A stretch of 64,000 nucleotides of DNA, taken from the NCBI RefSeq assembly GCF_003002095.1, contig NZ_PVZC01000004.1:1-64000 (forward strand), given 5' to 3'. Shown in pieces: positions 27,324 through 36,619 of this stretch; within the stretch, counting starts at the first letter, position 1; each line of letters starts with the position of its first letter. The translations under genes were made by a program, and so were the position numbers. The DNA is from Allonocardiopsis opalescens. Its GTDB lineage: Bacteria > Actinomycetota > Actinomycetes > Streptosporangiales > Streptosporangiaceae. A model generated the notes under the pieces. That model was not told the DNA's origin. It worked only from the letters and a program-made list of their open reading frames with translations, and did not search any database.

Positions 27324-27439
27324 GTCTCCTCCTGGTCCGCCGTCGACGTGCGGGGAGTGCCAGCCTACGCGCCCGCCCGGCGGCCCTGCGGGGCGCCCGG
27401 CCGCCGGCCGGACGCCCCAGGGGAGCGGTGCGGGGGCGG

Positions 27440-27994
27440 TCAGTCGCCCTGGCGGGTGAACTCGGCGTCGATCTCCAGCTTGACCTTGTCGCCGACCACG
27501 ACGCCGCCGCCGTCCATCGGCATCTCGATGGTGATGCCGAAGTCCCTGCGGTTGATCTCGCCCTCCAGCGAGAAGCCGACCCGGTCGTTGCCGTAGGGGT
27601 CCTTGCGGCCGCCGTTGTACTCCAGCTCCAGCTCGACCGTGCGGGTGACGCCGTGCAGGGTCAGCTCGCCCACCAGCACGTAGTCGTCGCCGTCGGGCCG
27701 CACGGCGGTGGACCGGAAGCTGAACCGCGGGTGGTTCTCGGCGTCGAAGAAGTCGGCCGAGCGGATGTGGTCGTCGCGCTGCTGGTTGCCGGTGTCCAGG
27801 GAGGACGCCTCGATGGTCGCCTCGGCGGTGGACTGGGTCGGGTCCTCGGCCACGACCAGGGTCGCGTCGAACTCCCGGAAGCGGCCGCGCACCTTGCTCA
27901 CCATCATGTGCCGCACGGTGAAGCCGATCTCGCTGTGCGTCGGGTCGATCTTCCAGGTGCCGGCGATCAGGCCGGGCAGGGTCGTGGTGGTCAT
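27440..27994 (-). CDS. YceI-family lipocalin-like protein
   Basis: The 184-residue protein shows the YceI pattern: GTWKIDPTHSEIGFTVRHMM, VRGRFREFDATL, SADFFDAENHPRFSF, LTLHGVTRTVELELEY and DFGITIEMPMDGGGVVVGDK. YceI proteins form a lipocalin-like barrel that binds polyisoprenoid or quinone-like lipids and often respond to stress. There is no signal peptide, so it is cytoplasmic as in many actinobacteria. The ATG has AAGGAGA upstream. It is divergent from a MarR regulator across a TTGAA-CC-TTCAA palindrome and is probably its target. Confidence 0.93.
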   Translation of the reverse strand: MTTTTLPGLIAGTWKIDPTHSEIGFTVRHMMVSKVRGRFREFDATLVVAEDPTQSTAEATIEASSLDTGNQQRDDHIRSADFFDAENHPRFSFRSTAVRPDGDDYVLVGELTLHGVTRTVELELEYNGGRKDPYGNDRVGFSLEGEINRRDFGITIEMPMDGGGVVVGDKVKLEIDAEFTRQGD

Positions 27995-28190
27995 GTCGTG
28001 TCTCCTTCGAGCGTGGGGCTTCCTGGTGCGGCCGGAGGTGTCCGGCGCGCCGGTACCGCCGGCGGCGGCCGGGACGCTCCCGCCGCACGGGGGGCGGCGG
28101 GCGGGCGTCCGCACGGGCGCGCGGGCCGGCGGACCGGTCCGGGCTCCGCGCGGCTCGGGGCCGTCGGTGAGAACCGTAGCGAGTTAACAC

Positions 28191-28202
28191 TTGAACCTTC
28201 AA
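28191..28202. promoter_or_regulatory. Candidate MarR operator between yceI and marR
   Basis: TTGAA (28191-28195) and TTCAA (28198-28202) form an inverted repeat with a two-base spacer, embedded in an AT-rich stretch that stands out in this GC-rich gap (AGTTAACACTTGAACCTTCA at 28182-28201). The position between divergent yceI and marR genes fits an operator for the MarR protein. Confidence 0.6.
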
Positions 28203-28218
28203 CTATCTTCCCCGGTGC

Positions 28219-28224
28219 GTATGA
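28219..28224 (+). promoter_or_regulatory. -10 element of marR, likely leaderless
   Basis: TATGAT is a near-consensus -10 hexamer ending eight bases before the ATG at 28233, so transcription would begin at or next to the start codon. The operator palindrome covers the -35 region. Confidence 0.55.
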
Positions 28225-28232
28225 TGGCGGGT

Positions 28233-28739
28233 ATGACCGGTACCCGATGGCTCGACACGTCTGAGCAGTGCATCTGGCGGTCCTACCTGGCGGCCACCTC
28301 GCTGCTCGAGGACCGCCTCGACCGCGAGATCAGCGCGGCCTCCGGGCTCTCGGTGATCGAGTACGGCATCCTCGCCCACCTGTCGGAGGCGGAAGGGCGC
28401 CGGATGCGGATGAGCGCCCTCGCCGACACCGTCCTTGTCTCCAAGAGCCGGCTGTCCCACCAGGTCGCGCGGTTGGAGCGCGACGGCCACGTCCGCCGCG
28501 AGGTCTGCCCCGACGACCGCAGGGGGGCCTTCGCGGTCCTCACCGACGAGGGCTACGAACTGCTGGTCTCCATCGCCCCCGTCCACGTCGACGGCGTCCG
28601 CACCCACCTGTTCGACCAGCTCGAACCCGAGCAGGTCCAGCAGCTCGCCGAGATCACCCGCCGGCTCGTCGCGCACCTGCGCGAGCTGCCCGAGGTGGTG
28701 CGCTGCCCGTCCGCGCGCTCCGGCGCCGGCGCGAAGTAG
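28233..28739 (+). CDS. MarR-family transcriptional regulator
   Basis: The 168-residue protein has a MarR winged helix: RMSALADTVLVSKSRLSHQV, then VARLERDGHVRREVCPDDRR and the wing GAFAVLTDEGYELL. It is expected to bind the palindrome in the yceI-marR gap and repress both. ATG 28233 is chosen because a TATGAT -10 element lies eight bases upstream; an in-frame TTG at 28191 falls inside the operator and is unlikely. A CxD pair (REVCPDD) might sense oxidation, but this is speculative. Confidence 0.9.
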   Translation: MTGTRWLDTSEQCIWRSYLAATSLLEDRLDREISAASGLSVIEYGILAHLSEAEGRRMRMSALADTVLVSKSRLSHQVARLERDGHVRREVCPDDRRGAFAVLTDEGYELLVSIAPVHVDGVRTHLFDQLEPEQVQQLAEITRRLVAHLRELPEVVRCPSARSGAGAK

Positions 28740-28749
28740 CGGCGCCGAC

Positions 28750-29448
28750 GTGCCCGGCCCCACCGTCATCGGCGGCGACGAGCGCTTCCGCGGCGACGAC
28801 GGCTCCGCCGACCCCGTGCTCACCGCCGCGCTGCGCGGCTACGCCGCCGACCCCGCGCGCTCCCGCCCCGTCGCCGCCGCCCTCGCCGGCCGGCGGCTGC
28901 TGGTGACGATGGTCACCGTCAAGGTCCCCGGCGGCACCGAGGTGCGCCAGCCGCTGCTCACCGGCGCGGGCGGCCGCCAGGCCGTCCCCGCCTTCGGCTC
29001 GGCCGAGGCCGTGCGCCGCTGGCGCGCCGACGCCCGGCCGGTGCCCGCCGCCGCCGCCGACGTCTGCCGCTCCGCACGCGAGGCCGGCGCCGCCGTCGTC
29101 ATCGACGTCGCCGGCCCGGTCCCGTACCTGCTGGACGGCCGCGCGCTCCAGCAGCTGGCCGACTACGGCCGCCTGCTCGAACCCGGCGAGGACCCCGAGG
29201 TGCTGGCCGCCGTGCACCGCGCCACCCGCCCCGACCCCGAGGTCTCCCGCGTCCGCTTCCTGCCCGCCCCCGACGGCGGGCAGGACGCCGAGCCCGCCGC
29301 CGACCTGGCACTCCAGCTCGAGCTGTACCGCCTGGACGACGCCGTCGTGCACCGCGTCGCGCGGCGGCTGCGCACCGAGCTGGGTCCGCTGCTGCCCGGC
29401 GGCGTGGCGCTGAGCGCCGTGGCGGCCCCGCCGGGCGCCGCGCGCTAG
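28750..29448 (+). CDS. SseB-family protein
   Basis: The 232-residue protein matches the actinobacterial SseB pattern: DPVLTAALRGYAADPARSRP, LLVTMVTVKVPGGTEVRQPL, AVPAFGSAEAVRRWRADARP (the strand PAFGSAEAVRRW is characteristic) and AGAAVVIDVAGPVPYLLDGR. SseB domains are small alpha/beta modules of unclear biochemical role. It starts 11 bases after marR and may share its transcript. GTG 28750 lacks a strong ribosome site. Confidence 0.85.
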   Translation: MPGPTVIGGDERFRGDDGSADPVLTAALRGYAADPARSRPVAAALAGRRLLVTMVTVKVPGGTEVRQPLLTGAGGRQAVPAFGSAEAVRRWRADARPVPAAAADVCRSAREAGAAVVIDVAGPVPYLLDGRALQQLADYGRLLEPGEDPEVLAAVHRATRPDPEVSRVRFLPAPDGGQDAEPAADLALQLELYRLDDAVVHRVARRLRTELGPLLPGGVALSAVAAPPGAAR

Positions 29449-29499
29449 CCCGAGTCGCGGCGCACCTCGGCGCGCCGGTCAGCGGTTAGAGTGCCCCCC

Positions 29500-30279
29500 G
29501 TGATCCCCCTCTCGGCGCCGCACCTGGTCACCGGAATCCTCACGGCGCTCGTGGGCGCCGGGCTCGGTCCGGCGCTGGCCGGCCTGTACCCGCTGTTCCG
29601 CGCCACCCGGCCCGACGACGAGGAGCCGCCGCCGGGAAGCTGCCCCCGCTGCGCCGCACGCGTCGCCTGGCGCGAGCCGCGCACGGTGCTGCGCGCCATG
29701 GCCGGGCGCTGCCACTCCTGCGGCGAGCCGATCCGCCGCGACACCGTCGGGATCACCATCGCCGCCGCCGCCGTGCTCGGCCTGCTCGGCCTGCGCTTCG
29801 GCCCCGCGCCCGAACTGCCCGCCTACCTGTTCCTCGGCGCGGTCGCGGTGCTGCTGACCTTCATCGACGCCCGCGTCAAGCGGCTGCCGGACATGTTCAC
29901 CCTCCCGGCCTACCCGGTCGCGCTGCTGCTGCTGGCCGCCGCGGCGCCCTTCGCGCACGACGGCTGGGCCGCGCTGCTCAGCGCACTGGCCGGCCTGGTC
30001 GGCCTCGGCCTGTTCTACGGGCTGCTGTGGTTCATCTACCCGGCCGGCATGGGCTTCGGCGACGTCAAGCTCTCCGGCCTGCTCGGCCTCTACCTCGGCT
30101 GGCTGGGCCTGGGCGCGGTGCTGTACGGCGCCTTCGCCGGCTTCCTCTTCGGCACCGTCGTCGGCGTGGTGCTGATAGCGCTCGGCCGCGCCACCCGCAG
30201 ATCGGCCATCCCCTTCGGCCCGTACATGATCATCGGCACGCTGGCCGTGGTGCTGGCCTCGCCGCTGCTGCTCGCCTGA
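29500..30279 (+). CDS. Prepilin peptidase (A24 family)
   Basis: The 259-residue integral membrane protein has about seven hydrophobic segments. The cytoplasmic loop carries a zinc-type CPRC...CHSCGEP pair, and catalytic aspartates lie in FIDARVKRLPD and GMGFGDVKLSG (GxGD). It would cleave type IV prepilin-like leaders and may methylate the new N-terminus. No pilin genes are nearby. GTG 29500 is preferred over GTG 29491 because TAGAGT (29487-29492) sits just upstream, suggesting a leaderless start. It is convergent with dedA. Confidence 0.92.
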   Translation: MIPLSAPHLVTGILTALVGAGLGPALAGLYPLFRATRPDDEEPPPGSCPRCAARVAWREPRTVLRAMAGRCHSCGEPIRRDTVGITIAAAAVLGLLGLRFGPAPELPAYLFLGAVAVLLTFIDARVKRLPDMFTLPAYPVALLLLAAAAPFAHDGWAALLSALAGLVGLGLFYGLLWFIYPAGMGFGDVKLSGLLGLYLGWLGLGAVLYGAFAGFLFGTVVGVVLIALGRATRRSAIPFGPYMIIGTLAVVLASPLLLA

Positions 30280-30291
30280 GCCGCGGGCCCG

Positions 30292-30960
30292 TCACTCCCC
30301 GGCCGGCACCCGGGCGGCGGCCGGCGGCGCCTCCCGCGCCGCCCGCCGCCGCGCCGCCCGGCCGCGCAGCAGCACCGCGGCCACCGCCGCCACCGACACC
30401 CCGGCCAGCAGCAGGTAGCTGACCAGCCCGAGCTGCTCCCCGTAGACGCGGAAGGAGGCCCCCGCCGCGGCTCCCACGCCCGTGTACACCAGGGACCACA
30501 GCACCGAGCCGGCCGCGAGCCAGCCGATGAACCGGCGGTAGGGCATGCCGACCGCCCCCGCGACGATCGGCACCAGCGCGTGGATCACCGCCACGAAGCG
30601 CGAGCCGGCCACCGCCGCCCCGCCCCTGCGCCGCAGCAGCGCCTCGGCCTGGTCCCACCGCTCCGCGCCGATCATCCGGCCCAGCCGGGTCCGCCGCACG
30701 GCGGGACCGAAGCGGCGGCCGATCAGGTAGCCGCCGCTGGCGCCGAGGATCCCGCCCAGCGAGGCCGCCGCGGCCACCGACGCGAAGCGCAGCGGGTCCG
30801 TGGCGGTGGTGCCCGCCAGCATCACCACGATGTCGCCCGGCACCGCCAGGCCGATGAGAGCCGAAGTCTCCACCACCATGAACGCGGTGGTGATGCCCGC
30901 CACCGCGAGCAGCGGCAGGCCCGCCAGCGCGTCCAGCACACCGGAGATGAAGTCGTTCAC
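30292..30960 (-). CDS. DedA-family membrane protein
   Basis: The 222-residue protein has the DedA (SNARE-associated/VTT) pattern: an N-terminal hydrophobic segment, the re-entrant [12 protein letters not shown] and [13 protein letters not shown] motifs, [20 protein letters not shown] with the conserved Arg-neighbour region, and three further membrane helices before a basic tail. DedA proteins are lipid scramblases or carrier recyclers (for example of undecaprenyl phosphate). GTG 30960 has GGGAAC upstream. It is monocistronic and convergent with the prepilin peptidase. Confidence 0.92.
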   Translation of the reverse strand: MNDFISGVLDALAGLPLLAVAGITTAFMVVETSALIGLAVPGDIVVMLAGTTATDPLRFASVAAAASLGGILGASGGYLIGRRFGPAVRRTRLGRMIGAERWDQAEALLRRRGGAAVAGSRFVAVIHALVPIVAGAVGMPYRRFIGWLAAGSVLWSLVYTGVGAAAGASFRVYGEQLGLVSYLLLAGVSVAAVAAVLLRGRAARRRAAREAPPAAARVPAGE

Positions 30961-31167
30961 GGGTTCCCATCGGTCGAGGCCGGCCGGCGGCGCCTCCGCC
31001 CCGGCGCGTGTCGGCGGAACGGCGCCTGAGCCGGTTCCCTACGCTTAGTCAACGATGTCCAGTCGAGACGGCGCCGGGCAAGTACCCCCGGGCCAACACC
31101 GGGGGACACTCCGGGGGCACCCTGACGGCCGAGTCAGGGGCGAGGCGCAGGGAGGACGGCCGAAGCC

Positions 31168-31791
31168 GTGAGCGAACGCACCGAGGGCGCACACTTCTAC
31201 CTGGCCCGGCACGGCCGCACGGTCTGGCACGAGCACAACCGCTACGCCGGCAGCAGCGACGTCGACCTGGACGGCGACGGCCGCGAGCAGGCGCTGCGGC
31301 TGGCCGACTGGGCCGCCACCGAGGTCAGCCTGGACCGCATCGCCGTCTCCCCGCTGCGCCGGGCCCGCGACACCGCGGCGCCGGTCGCCGAGCGCACCGG
31401 CCTGGTGCCCGTCGTGGACGAGCGGCTGCGCGAGCAGGACTTCGGCACCGGCGAGGGCCGCACCCTGGACGACCTCGTCCGCGAGGCGCCCGAGGTGGCG
31501 CGCGGCTTCGACACCGACCCGGTCGCGCACCCCTTCCCCGGCGCCGAGCCGCCCGAGGCGGCAGCCGAGCGGGCCGTCGCCTGCCTGGACGAGCTGGCGC
31601 GCGGCGGCGGCTCCGTGCTGGTGGTGGCGCACGGCACCCTGCTGCGGCTGGTGCTGTGCACGGTCCTCGGCCTGCCGCTGCGCGAGTACCGGCGGCTCTT
31701 CCCCGAGGTGCGCAACACCGCCGTCACCGAGCTGCGCTGGCACGACCGCCACCACGTCGGCCTGCTCGCCTTCAACGCCAAGGTCCGCTGA
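31168..31791 (+). CDS. Histidine phosphatase family protein
   Basis: The 207-residue protein has the phosphoglycerate-mutase-like RHG motif [20 protein letters not shown] (phosphohistidine), [12 protein letters not shown], the acid [12 protein letters not shown] and the second histidine in [14 protein letters not shown]. It is a broad-specificity or metabolite phosphatase; the substrate cannot be named. GTG 31168 has GAGGACGGCCGAAG upstream. A TACGCT hexamer at 31040-31045 is a possible promoter, giving a 120-base leader. aroC follows after 68 bases. Confidence 0.93.
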   Translation: MSERTEGAHFYLARHGRTVWHEHNRYAGSSDVDLDGDGREQALRLADWAATEVSLDRIAVSPLRRARDTAAPVAERTGLVPVVDERLREQDFGTGEGRTLDDLVREAPEVARGFDTDPVAHPFPGAEPPEAAAERAVACLDELARGGGSVLVVAHGTLLRLVLCTVLGLPLREYRRLFPEVRNTAVTELRWHDRHHVGLLAFNAKVR

Positions 31792-31859
31792 GGCGGCCCG
31801 CACCCGCAGGCGTCACCGCAGGTGCGAAGCGGTCCGCACTCCGTGGAAGGATTGGGGGC

Positions 31860-33038
31860 ATGTTGCGCTGGTTGACCGCAGGTGAGTCCCACGGCCCCGC
31901 CCTCGTCGCGATCCTGGAGGGCCTGCCGGCCGGTGTCGAGGTCACCACCGACGACATCGCCGCCGCCCTGCTGCGCCGCCGCGCCGGCTACGGCCGCGGC
32001 GCCCGGATGAAGTTCGAGCAGGACCGCGTCACGATCGTCGGCGGCGTCCGCCACGGCCGCACCCTCGGCGGGCCCGTCGCCATCGAGGTCGCCAACTCCG
32101 AGTGGCCCAAGTGGGAGCAGGTCATGGCGGCCGACCCCGTCGACCCCGCCGTGCTCGCCGACCTCGCCAGGAACGAACCCCTCACCCGGCCCCGGCCCGG
32201 CCACGCCGACCTCGCCGGCATGCAGAAGTACGGCCACACCGAGGCCCGGCCGATCCTGGAGCGCGCCAGCGCCCGCGAGACCGCCGCCCGGGTCGCCATC
32301 GGCGAGGTGGCCAGGCGCTTCGTCCACCAGCTGCTCGGCGCCCGCGTCCTCAGCCACGTCGTGTCCATGGGCGGGGTCGCCGTCCCCGACGGCCTGCTGC
32401 CCCGCCCCGACGATCTGGAGCGCATCGACGCCGACCCCGTCCGCTGCGCCGACCCCGAGACCTCCGCGCGGATGGTCGCCGAGGTCGACGACACCAAGAA
32501 GGCCGGCGACACCCTCGGCGGCGTCGTGGAGGTGCTGGCCTACGGCCTGCCCCCCGGCCTGGGCAGCCACGTCCACTGGGACCGCCGCCTGGACGCCCGG
32601 CTGGCCGGCGCGCTGATGGGCATCCAGGCCATCAAGGGCGTGGAGGTCGGCGACGGCTTCCGCACCGCCGCCCGGCGCGGCTCCGACGCCCACGACGAGA
32701 TCGCCGGCACCCCCGCCGGCGTGCGGCGCACCTCCAACCGCGCCGGGGGCGTCGAGGGCGGCATGACCACCGGCGAGCCGCTGCGGGTGCGCGCCGCCAT
32801 GAAGCCCATCGCCACCGTCCCGCGCGCCCTGGCCACCATCGACGTCGCCACCGGCGAGCCCGCCCGGGCCCACCACCAGCGCAGCGACGTCACCGCCGTC
32901 CCCGCCGCGGGCGTGGTCGCCGAGGCGATGGTCGCCCTCGTCCTGGCCGAGGCCGCCGTGGAGAAGTTCGGCGGCGACTCCGTCGAGGAGTCCGGCCGCA
33001 ACCTCGCCGGCTACCTGGCGGCGCTGCGGATCAGCTGA
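31860..33038 (+). CDS. aroC: Chorismate synthase
   Basis: Last step of the shikimate pathway, converting EPSP to chorismate with reduced FMN. Motifs: LTAGESHG at the start, [48 protein letters not shown] and [20 protein letters not shown] (FMN and substrate sites). The 392-residue length is normal. ATG 31860 lies after GGAAGGATTGGGGGC. It is followed by aroK, aroB and aroQ, so four shikimate steps are grouped here. Confidence 0.97.
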   Translation: MLRWLTAGESHGPALVAILEGLPAGVEVTTDDIAAALLRRRAGYGRGARMKFEQDRVTIVGGVRHGRTLGGPVAIEVANSEWPKWEQVMAADPVDPAVLADLARNEPLTRPRPGHADLAGMQKYGHTEARPILERASARETAARVAIGEVARRFVHQLLGARVLSHVVSMGGVAVPDGLLPRPDDLERIDADPVRCADPETSARMVAEVDDTKKAGDTLGGVVEVLAYGLPPGLGSHVHWDRRLDARLAGALMGIQAIKGVEVGDGFRTAARRGSDAHDEIAGTPAGVRRTSNRAGGVEGGMTTGEPLRVRAAMKPIATVPRALATIDVATGEPARAHHQRSDVTAVPAAGVVAEAMVALVLAEAAVEKFGGDSVEESGRNLAGYLAALRIS

Positions 33039-33184
33039 CCGGCGCCGCGCGGGCCACCGCGTGCGCGGACGCGTCGCGCGCCGGGCCGCCGTCCGGCCCC
33101 CGCACGCCCGCCGGACGGCGCACCGAGCGCCCGCAATACGCTGGAGAGAGGACCCGCCCGGGTCCGCTGAGGAGAGACACCACC

Positions 33185-33709
33185 ATGACACGACCGATCG
33201 CGGTCCTGGTCGGAGCGCCGGGAGCCGGCAAGTCCACCGTCGGCGCGGCCCTGGCCGAGCGGATCGGCACCGACTTCCTGGACACCGACGCCGAGATTGA
33301 GGCGCGTGCGGGCAAGTCCGTCGGCGACATCTTCATCGAGGACGGCGAGGACGCCTTCCGCGCCCTGGAGCGCTCGGCCGTCGCCGACGCCCTGGCGCGC
33401 CACCCCGGCGTGCTCGCCCTGGGCGGCGGCGCCGTCCTGGACGAGGGCACCCGCGCCCTGCTCGCCGAGCACCACGTGGTCTACCTCCAGGTCGAGTTCC
33501 GCGACGCCGCCAAGCGCGTCGGCCTCGACCAGGCCAGGCCGCTGCTGTTCGGCAACCCCCGCGCCCGCCTCCAGGCCCTCCTCAAGGAACGCCTGCCGGT
33601 CTACGAGTCCGTCGCCACCGTCACCGTCGCCACCTCGGGCTACCACCCCGAGGAGATCGTCGACGAGATCGTCACCACCCTCGGCGACCGCGCGGGCCAG
33701 CGGACGTGA
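33185..33709 (+). CDS. aroK: Shikimate kinase
   Basis: Phosphorylates shikimate at the 3-hydroxyl. The 174-residue NMP-kinase fold has Walker A GAPGAGKST, shikimate-binding DTDAEIEARAG with FRALE, and the substrate loop LGGGAV; the lid arginine is near LDQARPLLFG. ATG 33185 has GAGGAGAG eight bases upstream. A TACGCT hexamer at 33137-33142 may give it an extra promoter. It is followed four bases later by a phosphatase gene rather than directly by aroB. Confidence 0.95.
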   Translation: MTRPIAVLVGAPGAGKSTVGAALAERIGTDFLDTDAEIEARAGKSVGDIFIEDGEDAFRALERSAVADALARHPGVLALGGGAVLDEGTRALLAEHHVVYLQVEFRDAAKRVGLDQARPLLFGNPRARLQALLKERLPVYESVATVTVATSGYHPEEIVDEIVTTLGDRAGQRT

Positions 33710-33713
33710 CCCG

Positions 33714-34334
33714 GTGACAGTACGGGCCACCCGCTACCTGTACCTGTCCCGCCACGCGGAGGCGTCGCCCGAGGGCCGACTGACCGAGGCCGGCCGCCGC
33801 CAGGCCGAACTGCTCGGCGAGCGCCTGGCCGCCGCGCCGATCACCCGCCTGCGCCATGGTCCACTGGCCCGGACGGCGCAGACCGCCGAGACCGTCGCCG
33901 GCTTCCTGCCCAACGCCGTCCCCGAGGCCGACGACGCGGCCGGCGACTACCCCCCGCACTTTCCGGGGCCGACCGAACTCCCCGCCGCCTTCGCCCCCAC
34001 CGCCGAAGGCTTCCTGGCCGGCTTCGACGCCGCGGACCGCGAGCGCGGCCCCGACCTGGCCCGCTCCGCCCTGACCCGCTACACCGGCCCCGCCGAGTCC
34101 GAAGACGACCGCCACGAACTGGTCATCACCCACGCCTTCCTCATCGGCCACCTGGTGGGCCAGGCCCTGGACGCCCCGCCCTGGCGCTGGCTCACCCTCA
34201 ACCCCGCCAACGCCGCCTTGACCGTGATCCGCTACACCCCGGACCGTCCCGCCTCCGTCCTTCTCTTCAACGACATGCGGCACCTTCCCGAAGAGCTGCG
34301 CTGGACCGGTTTCCCGCCCGGCCCGAGGTTCTGA
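33714..34334 (+). CDS. Histidine phosphatase family protein (second copy)
   Basis: The 206-residue protein opens RYLYLSRHAEAS (RHG variant with the phosphate-accepting His), then RLTEAGRRQAELL, HGPLARTAQTAETV and a second histidine in LVITHAFLIGHLV. It is distinct in sequence from the phosphatase at 31168. GTG 33714 begins four bases after aroK stops, so it is likely in the same transcript, inserted between aroK and aroB. The substrate is unknown. Confidence 0.88.
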   Translation: MTVRATRYLYLSRHAEASPEGRLTEAGRRQAELLGERLAAAPITRLRHGPLARTAQTAETVAGFLPNAVPEADDAAGDYPPHFPGPTELPAAFAPTAEGFLAGFDAADRERGPDLARSALTRYTGPAESEDDRHELVITHAFLIGHLVGQALDAPPWRWLTLNPANAALTVIRYTPDRPASVLLFNDMRHLPEELRWTGFPPGPRF

Positions 34335-34379
34335 CCGCGCGGCCCACCACCCGCGATCGAGCGAGCGACACGGCGCGCG

Positions 34380-34768
34380 AAGCGCCATCATGTCGAAGCC
34401 CTGGACAGTGCTTTGGACCAGGACGGCGCGCTGATGCGCCGGTGAACCATGGTGAACCAGGTCGTCATGGCCGAGCAACTCGACCACCTGATGGCTCTGG
34501 CAGACTTGGGACGGTCAGTTTGCAGGTGCTCCCCAGCACCACGCCGGCCTCGTCGGTGCCTTTCGACTGCTCTCGTTCGGTGACCGGCTCCCGGTCGTGT
34601 ATGTGGAGCATGCGGGAGGTGGCGAGTTGCTGACCAGCGCCGCAGACGTGCGACGCTTCACGGCGGTGTACCGGAACCTGCAGCCGTGGGCGCTCACCCC
34701 GGGTGAGTCCCTGGACTTGATCAAAGCCGTACGCGAGACCTTTGGGAGAGCGCGATGGGTGAGTGGCG
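34380..34768 (+). pseudogene. Wrecked XRE/DUF5753 regulator
   Basis: Pieces of one protein remain in three frames. HHVEALDSALDQDGALMRR ends in TGA at 34443 (the end of the helix-turn-helix part). After a large internal deletion comes MAEQLDHLMALAD (from 34467, same frame), then TVSLQVLPST (from about 34508), then HAGLVGAFRLLSFGD to ESLDLIKAVRETF in a third frame (34537-34740). These are characteristic of the DUF5753 ligand-binding domain of actinobacterial XRE regulators. A stop, a deletion and two frameshifts make it dead. It immediately precedes its usual partner, a DUF397 gene. Confidence 0.8.
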
Positions 34769-34937
34769 CAAGTCGTCGTACAGCCAGGCTTCCGGTGACT
34801 GCGTGGAGGTGAGAGAGGGCGATCCGATCGCCGAGGTGCGCGACACCAAGGACCCGGACCGACGCTCGCTGGCCTTCGCGGTGGTCGAGTGGAGCCGTTT
34901 CATACGTGCGGTGCAGGCGGACGCCTTCGGTGTCTGA
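34755..34937 (+). CDS. DUF397 domain protein
   Basis: This 60-residue protein has the diagnostic pattern [19 protein letters not shown] followed by [17 protein letters not shown] and [17 protein letters not shown]397 proteins are small partners of XRE/DUF5753 regulators in actinobacteria (WhiJ-type modules). The ATG has TTTGGGAG upstream. Here the regulator partner just upstream is a pseudogene, so this copy is an orphan unless another XRE protein in the cell serves it. Confidence 0.93.
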   Translation: MGEWRKSSYSQASGDCVEVREGDPIAEVRDTKDPDRRSLAFAVVEWSRFIRAVQADAFGV

Positions 34938-34972
34938 AGCACTCGTCCCGAGACCACGGAACTGAAGGAACT

Positions 34973-36058
34973 ATGACCCCCACCCGGATCACCGTAGGCG
35001 GCACCGGCGCCGCGCCCTACGACGTCGTCGTCGGCCACGGAGTGAGCGGCGAGCTGGCGGGGCTGGTGGGGGAGCGGGCCCGCCAGGTGGCCGTGGTGCA
35101 CCCCGAGAGCCTGGCCGAGCTGGCGGCGCCCTTCGTCGCCGCGCTGGAGAAGGCCGGGTACCTGGTGCTCGCGCTGCCCGTTCCCGACGGCGAGGCGGCC
35201 AAGGAGCTCGCGGTCGCGGCGGGGCTGTGGGCGGAGCTGGGGAAGGCCGGGTTCACCCGGACCGACGCGGTCGTCGGGATCGGCGGTGGTGCGGCCACCG
35301 ATCTGGCTGGGTTCGTCGCGGCCTGCTGGCTGCGCGGAGTGCGGGCGGTGCTGGTGCCGACCACGCTGCTGGCCATGGTGGACGCGGCCGTGGGCGGCAA
35401 GACGGGGGTGAACACGGCCGAGGGCAAGAACCTGGTCGGCGCCTTCCACCCTCCGGCCGGGGTGCTGTGCGATCTGGACCTGCTGGCCACCCTGCCCCGG
35501 GCCGACCACGTCGCGGGGCTGGCCGAGGTGGTCAAGGCGGGCTTCATCGCCGACCCCGCCATCCTCGGGCTGATCGAGGCCGACCCCCAGGGCGCCGCCC
35601 GCGCGGACGGCACCCATCTGCGCGAGCTGGTGGAGCGGGCCGTCGCGGTCAAGGCCGAGGTGGTCTCGGCCGACCTCCGCGAGAGCGGCCGCCGCGAGAT
35701 CCTGAACTACGGCCACACCCTCGGCCATGCCGTCGAGCGGCGCGAGCGGTACCGCTTCCGGCACGGCGACGCGGTCGCCATCGGGATGGTCTTCGCCGCC
35801 GAGCTGTCCCGGCTGGACGGCCGCATCCCCGCCGAGCTGGTCGGGCGCCACCGCGAGCTGCTGACCGCCGTCGGCCTGCCCACGCGCTACCCGGCCGACG
35901 CCTGGCCCGAGCTGCGCGCGGCCATGCGGGTGGACAAGAAGGCCCGCGGCGCCACCCTGCGCTTCGTCGTGCTGGACGGCGTCGCCAGGCCCGCCATCCT
36001 GACCGCCCCCTCGGACGAGCTGCTGCACGCCGCCTATGAGGAGGTCTCCCGTGCCTGA
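34973..36058 (+). CDS. aroB: 3-dehydroquinate synthase
   Basis: Converts DAHP to 3-dehydroquinate using NAD and a divalent metal. Motifs: [62 protein letters not shown] and [14 protein letters not shown] with metal-binding histidines. The 361-residue length is normal. ATG 34973 has GAAGGA six bases upstream. It lies 35 bases after DUF397 and overlaps aroQ by eight bases. Confidence 0.97.
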   Translation: MTPTRITVGGTGAAPYDVVVGHGVSGELAGLVGERARQVAVVHPESLAELAAPFVAALEKAGYLVLALPVPDGEAAKELAVAAGLWAELGKAGFTRTDAVVGIGGGAATDLAGFVAACWLRGVRAVLVPTTLLAMVDAAVGGKTGVNTAEGKNLVGAFHPPAGVLCDLDLLATLPRADHVAGLAEVVKAGFIADPAILGLIEADPQGAARADGTHLRELVERAVAVKAEVVSADLRESGRREILNYGHTLGHAVERRERYRFRHGDAVAIGMVFAAELSRLDGRIPAELVGRHRELLTAVGLPTRYPADAWPELRAAMRVDKKARGATLRFVVLDGVARPAILTAPSDELLHAAYEEVSRA

Positions 36059-36515
36059 CCCCACCGCGCCCGAGCGGCCCGGTACCGTGCTGGTGCTCAA
36101 CGGTCCCAACCTCGGCCGGCTCGGCAGCCGCGAGCCCGACGTGTACGGCTCGCTCGACTTCGCCGGGCTGGTGCGGCTCTGCGAGGAGGCGGCGGCCGCC
36201 CTGGGGCTGCGCGCCGACGTGCGCCAGACCGACGACGAGGCCGAACTCGTCGGCTGGCTGCACGAGGCGGCCGACCGGGCGCTGCCCGTGGTGCTCAATC
36301 CGGCCGCCTTCACCCACTACTCCTACGCGCTGCGCGACGCCGCCGCCCAGCGCACCGCGCCGCTGATCGAGGTGCACATCTCCAATCCCTACGCCCGCGA
36401 GAGCTTCCGGCACACCTCGGTGGTGGGCGCCGTGGCCACCGGCACGATCGCCGGATTCGGCACCGACTCCTACCTGCTCGCGCTGCGCGCCCTGGCCGGC
36501 TCGGCGCGCTCCTGA
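36051..36515 (+). CDS. aroQ: 3-dehydroquinate dehydratase, type II
   Basis: Dehydrates 3-dehydroquinate to 3-dehydroshikimate. The type II flavodoxin-like dodecamer signature is complete: [18 protein letters not shown] (catalytic Arg and Tyr), [15 protein letters not shown], and [18 protein letters not shown] (catalytic His region). GTG 36051 is chosen because AGGAGG lies exactly six bases upstream; ATG 36036 contains that ribosome site. It overlaps the end of aroB, so translation is coupled. Confidence 0.96.
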   Translation: MPDPTAPERPGTVLVLNGPNLGRLGSREPDVYGSLDFAGLVRLCEEAAAALGLRADVRQTDDEAELVGWLHEAADRALPVVLNPAAFTHYSYALRDAAAQRTAPLIEVHISNPYARESFRHTSVVGAVATGTIAGFGTDSYLLALRALAGSARS

Positions 36516-36619
36516 GCACGGCCTGGCCGCCGACGCCCCGTCGGCCGGGTAAACTCAGGCCCCGATCCCTTGAACCCGATTCGCGCTGCAAGCTGCCCGA
36601 CTGAAGAGAGACGACCGAC

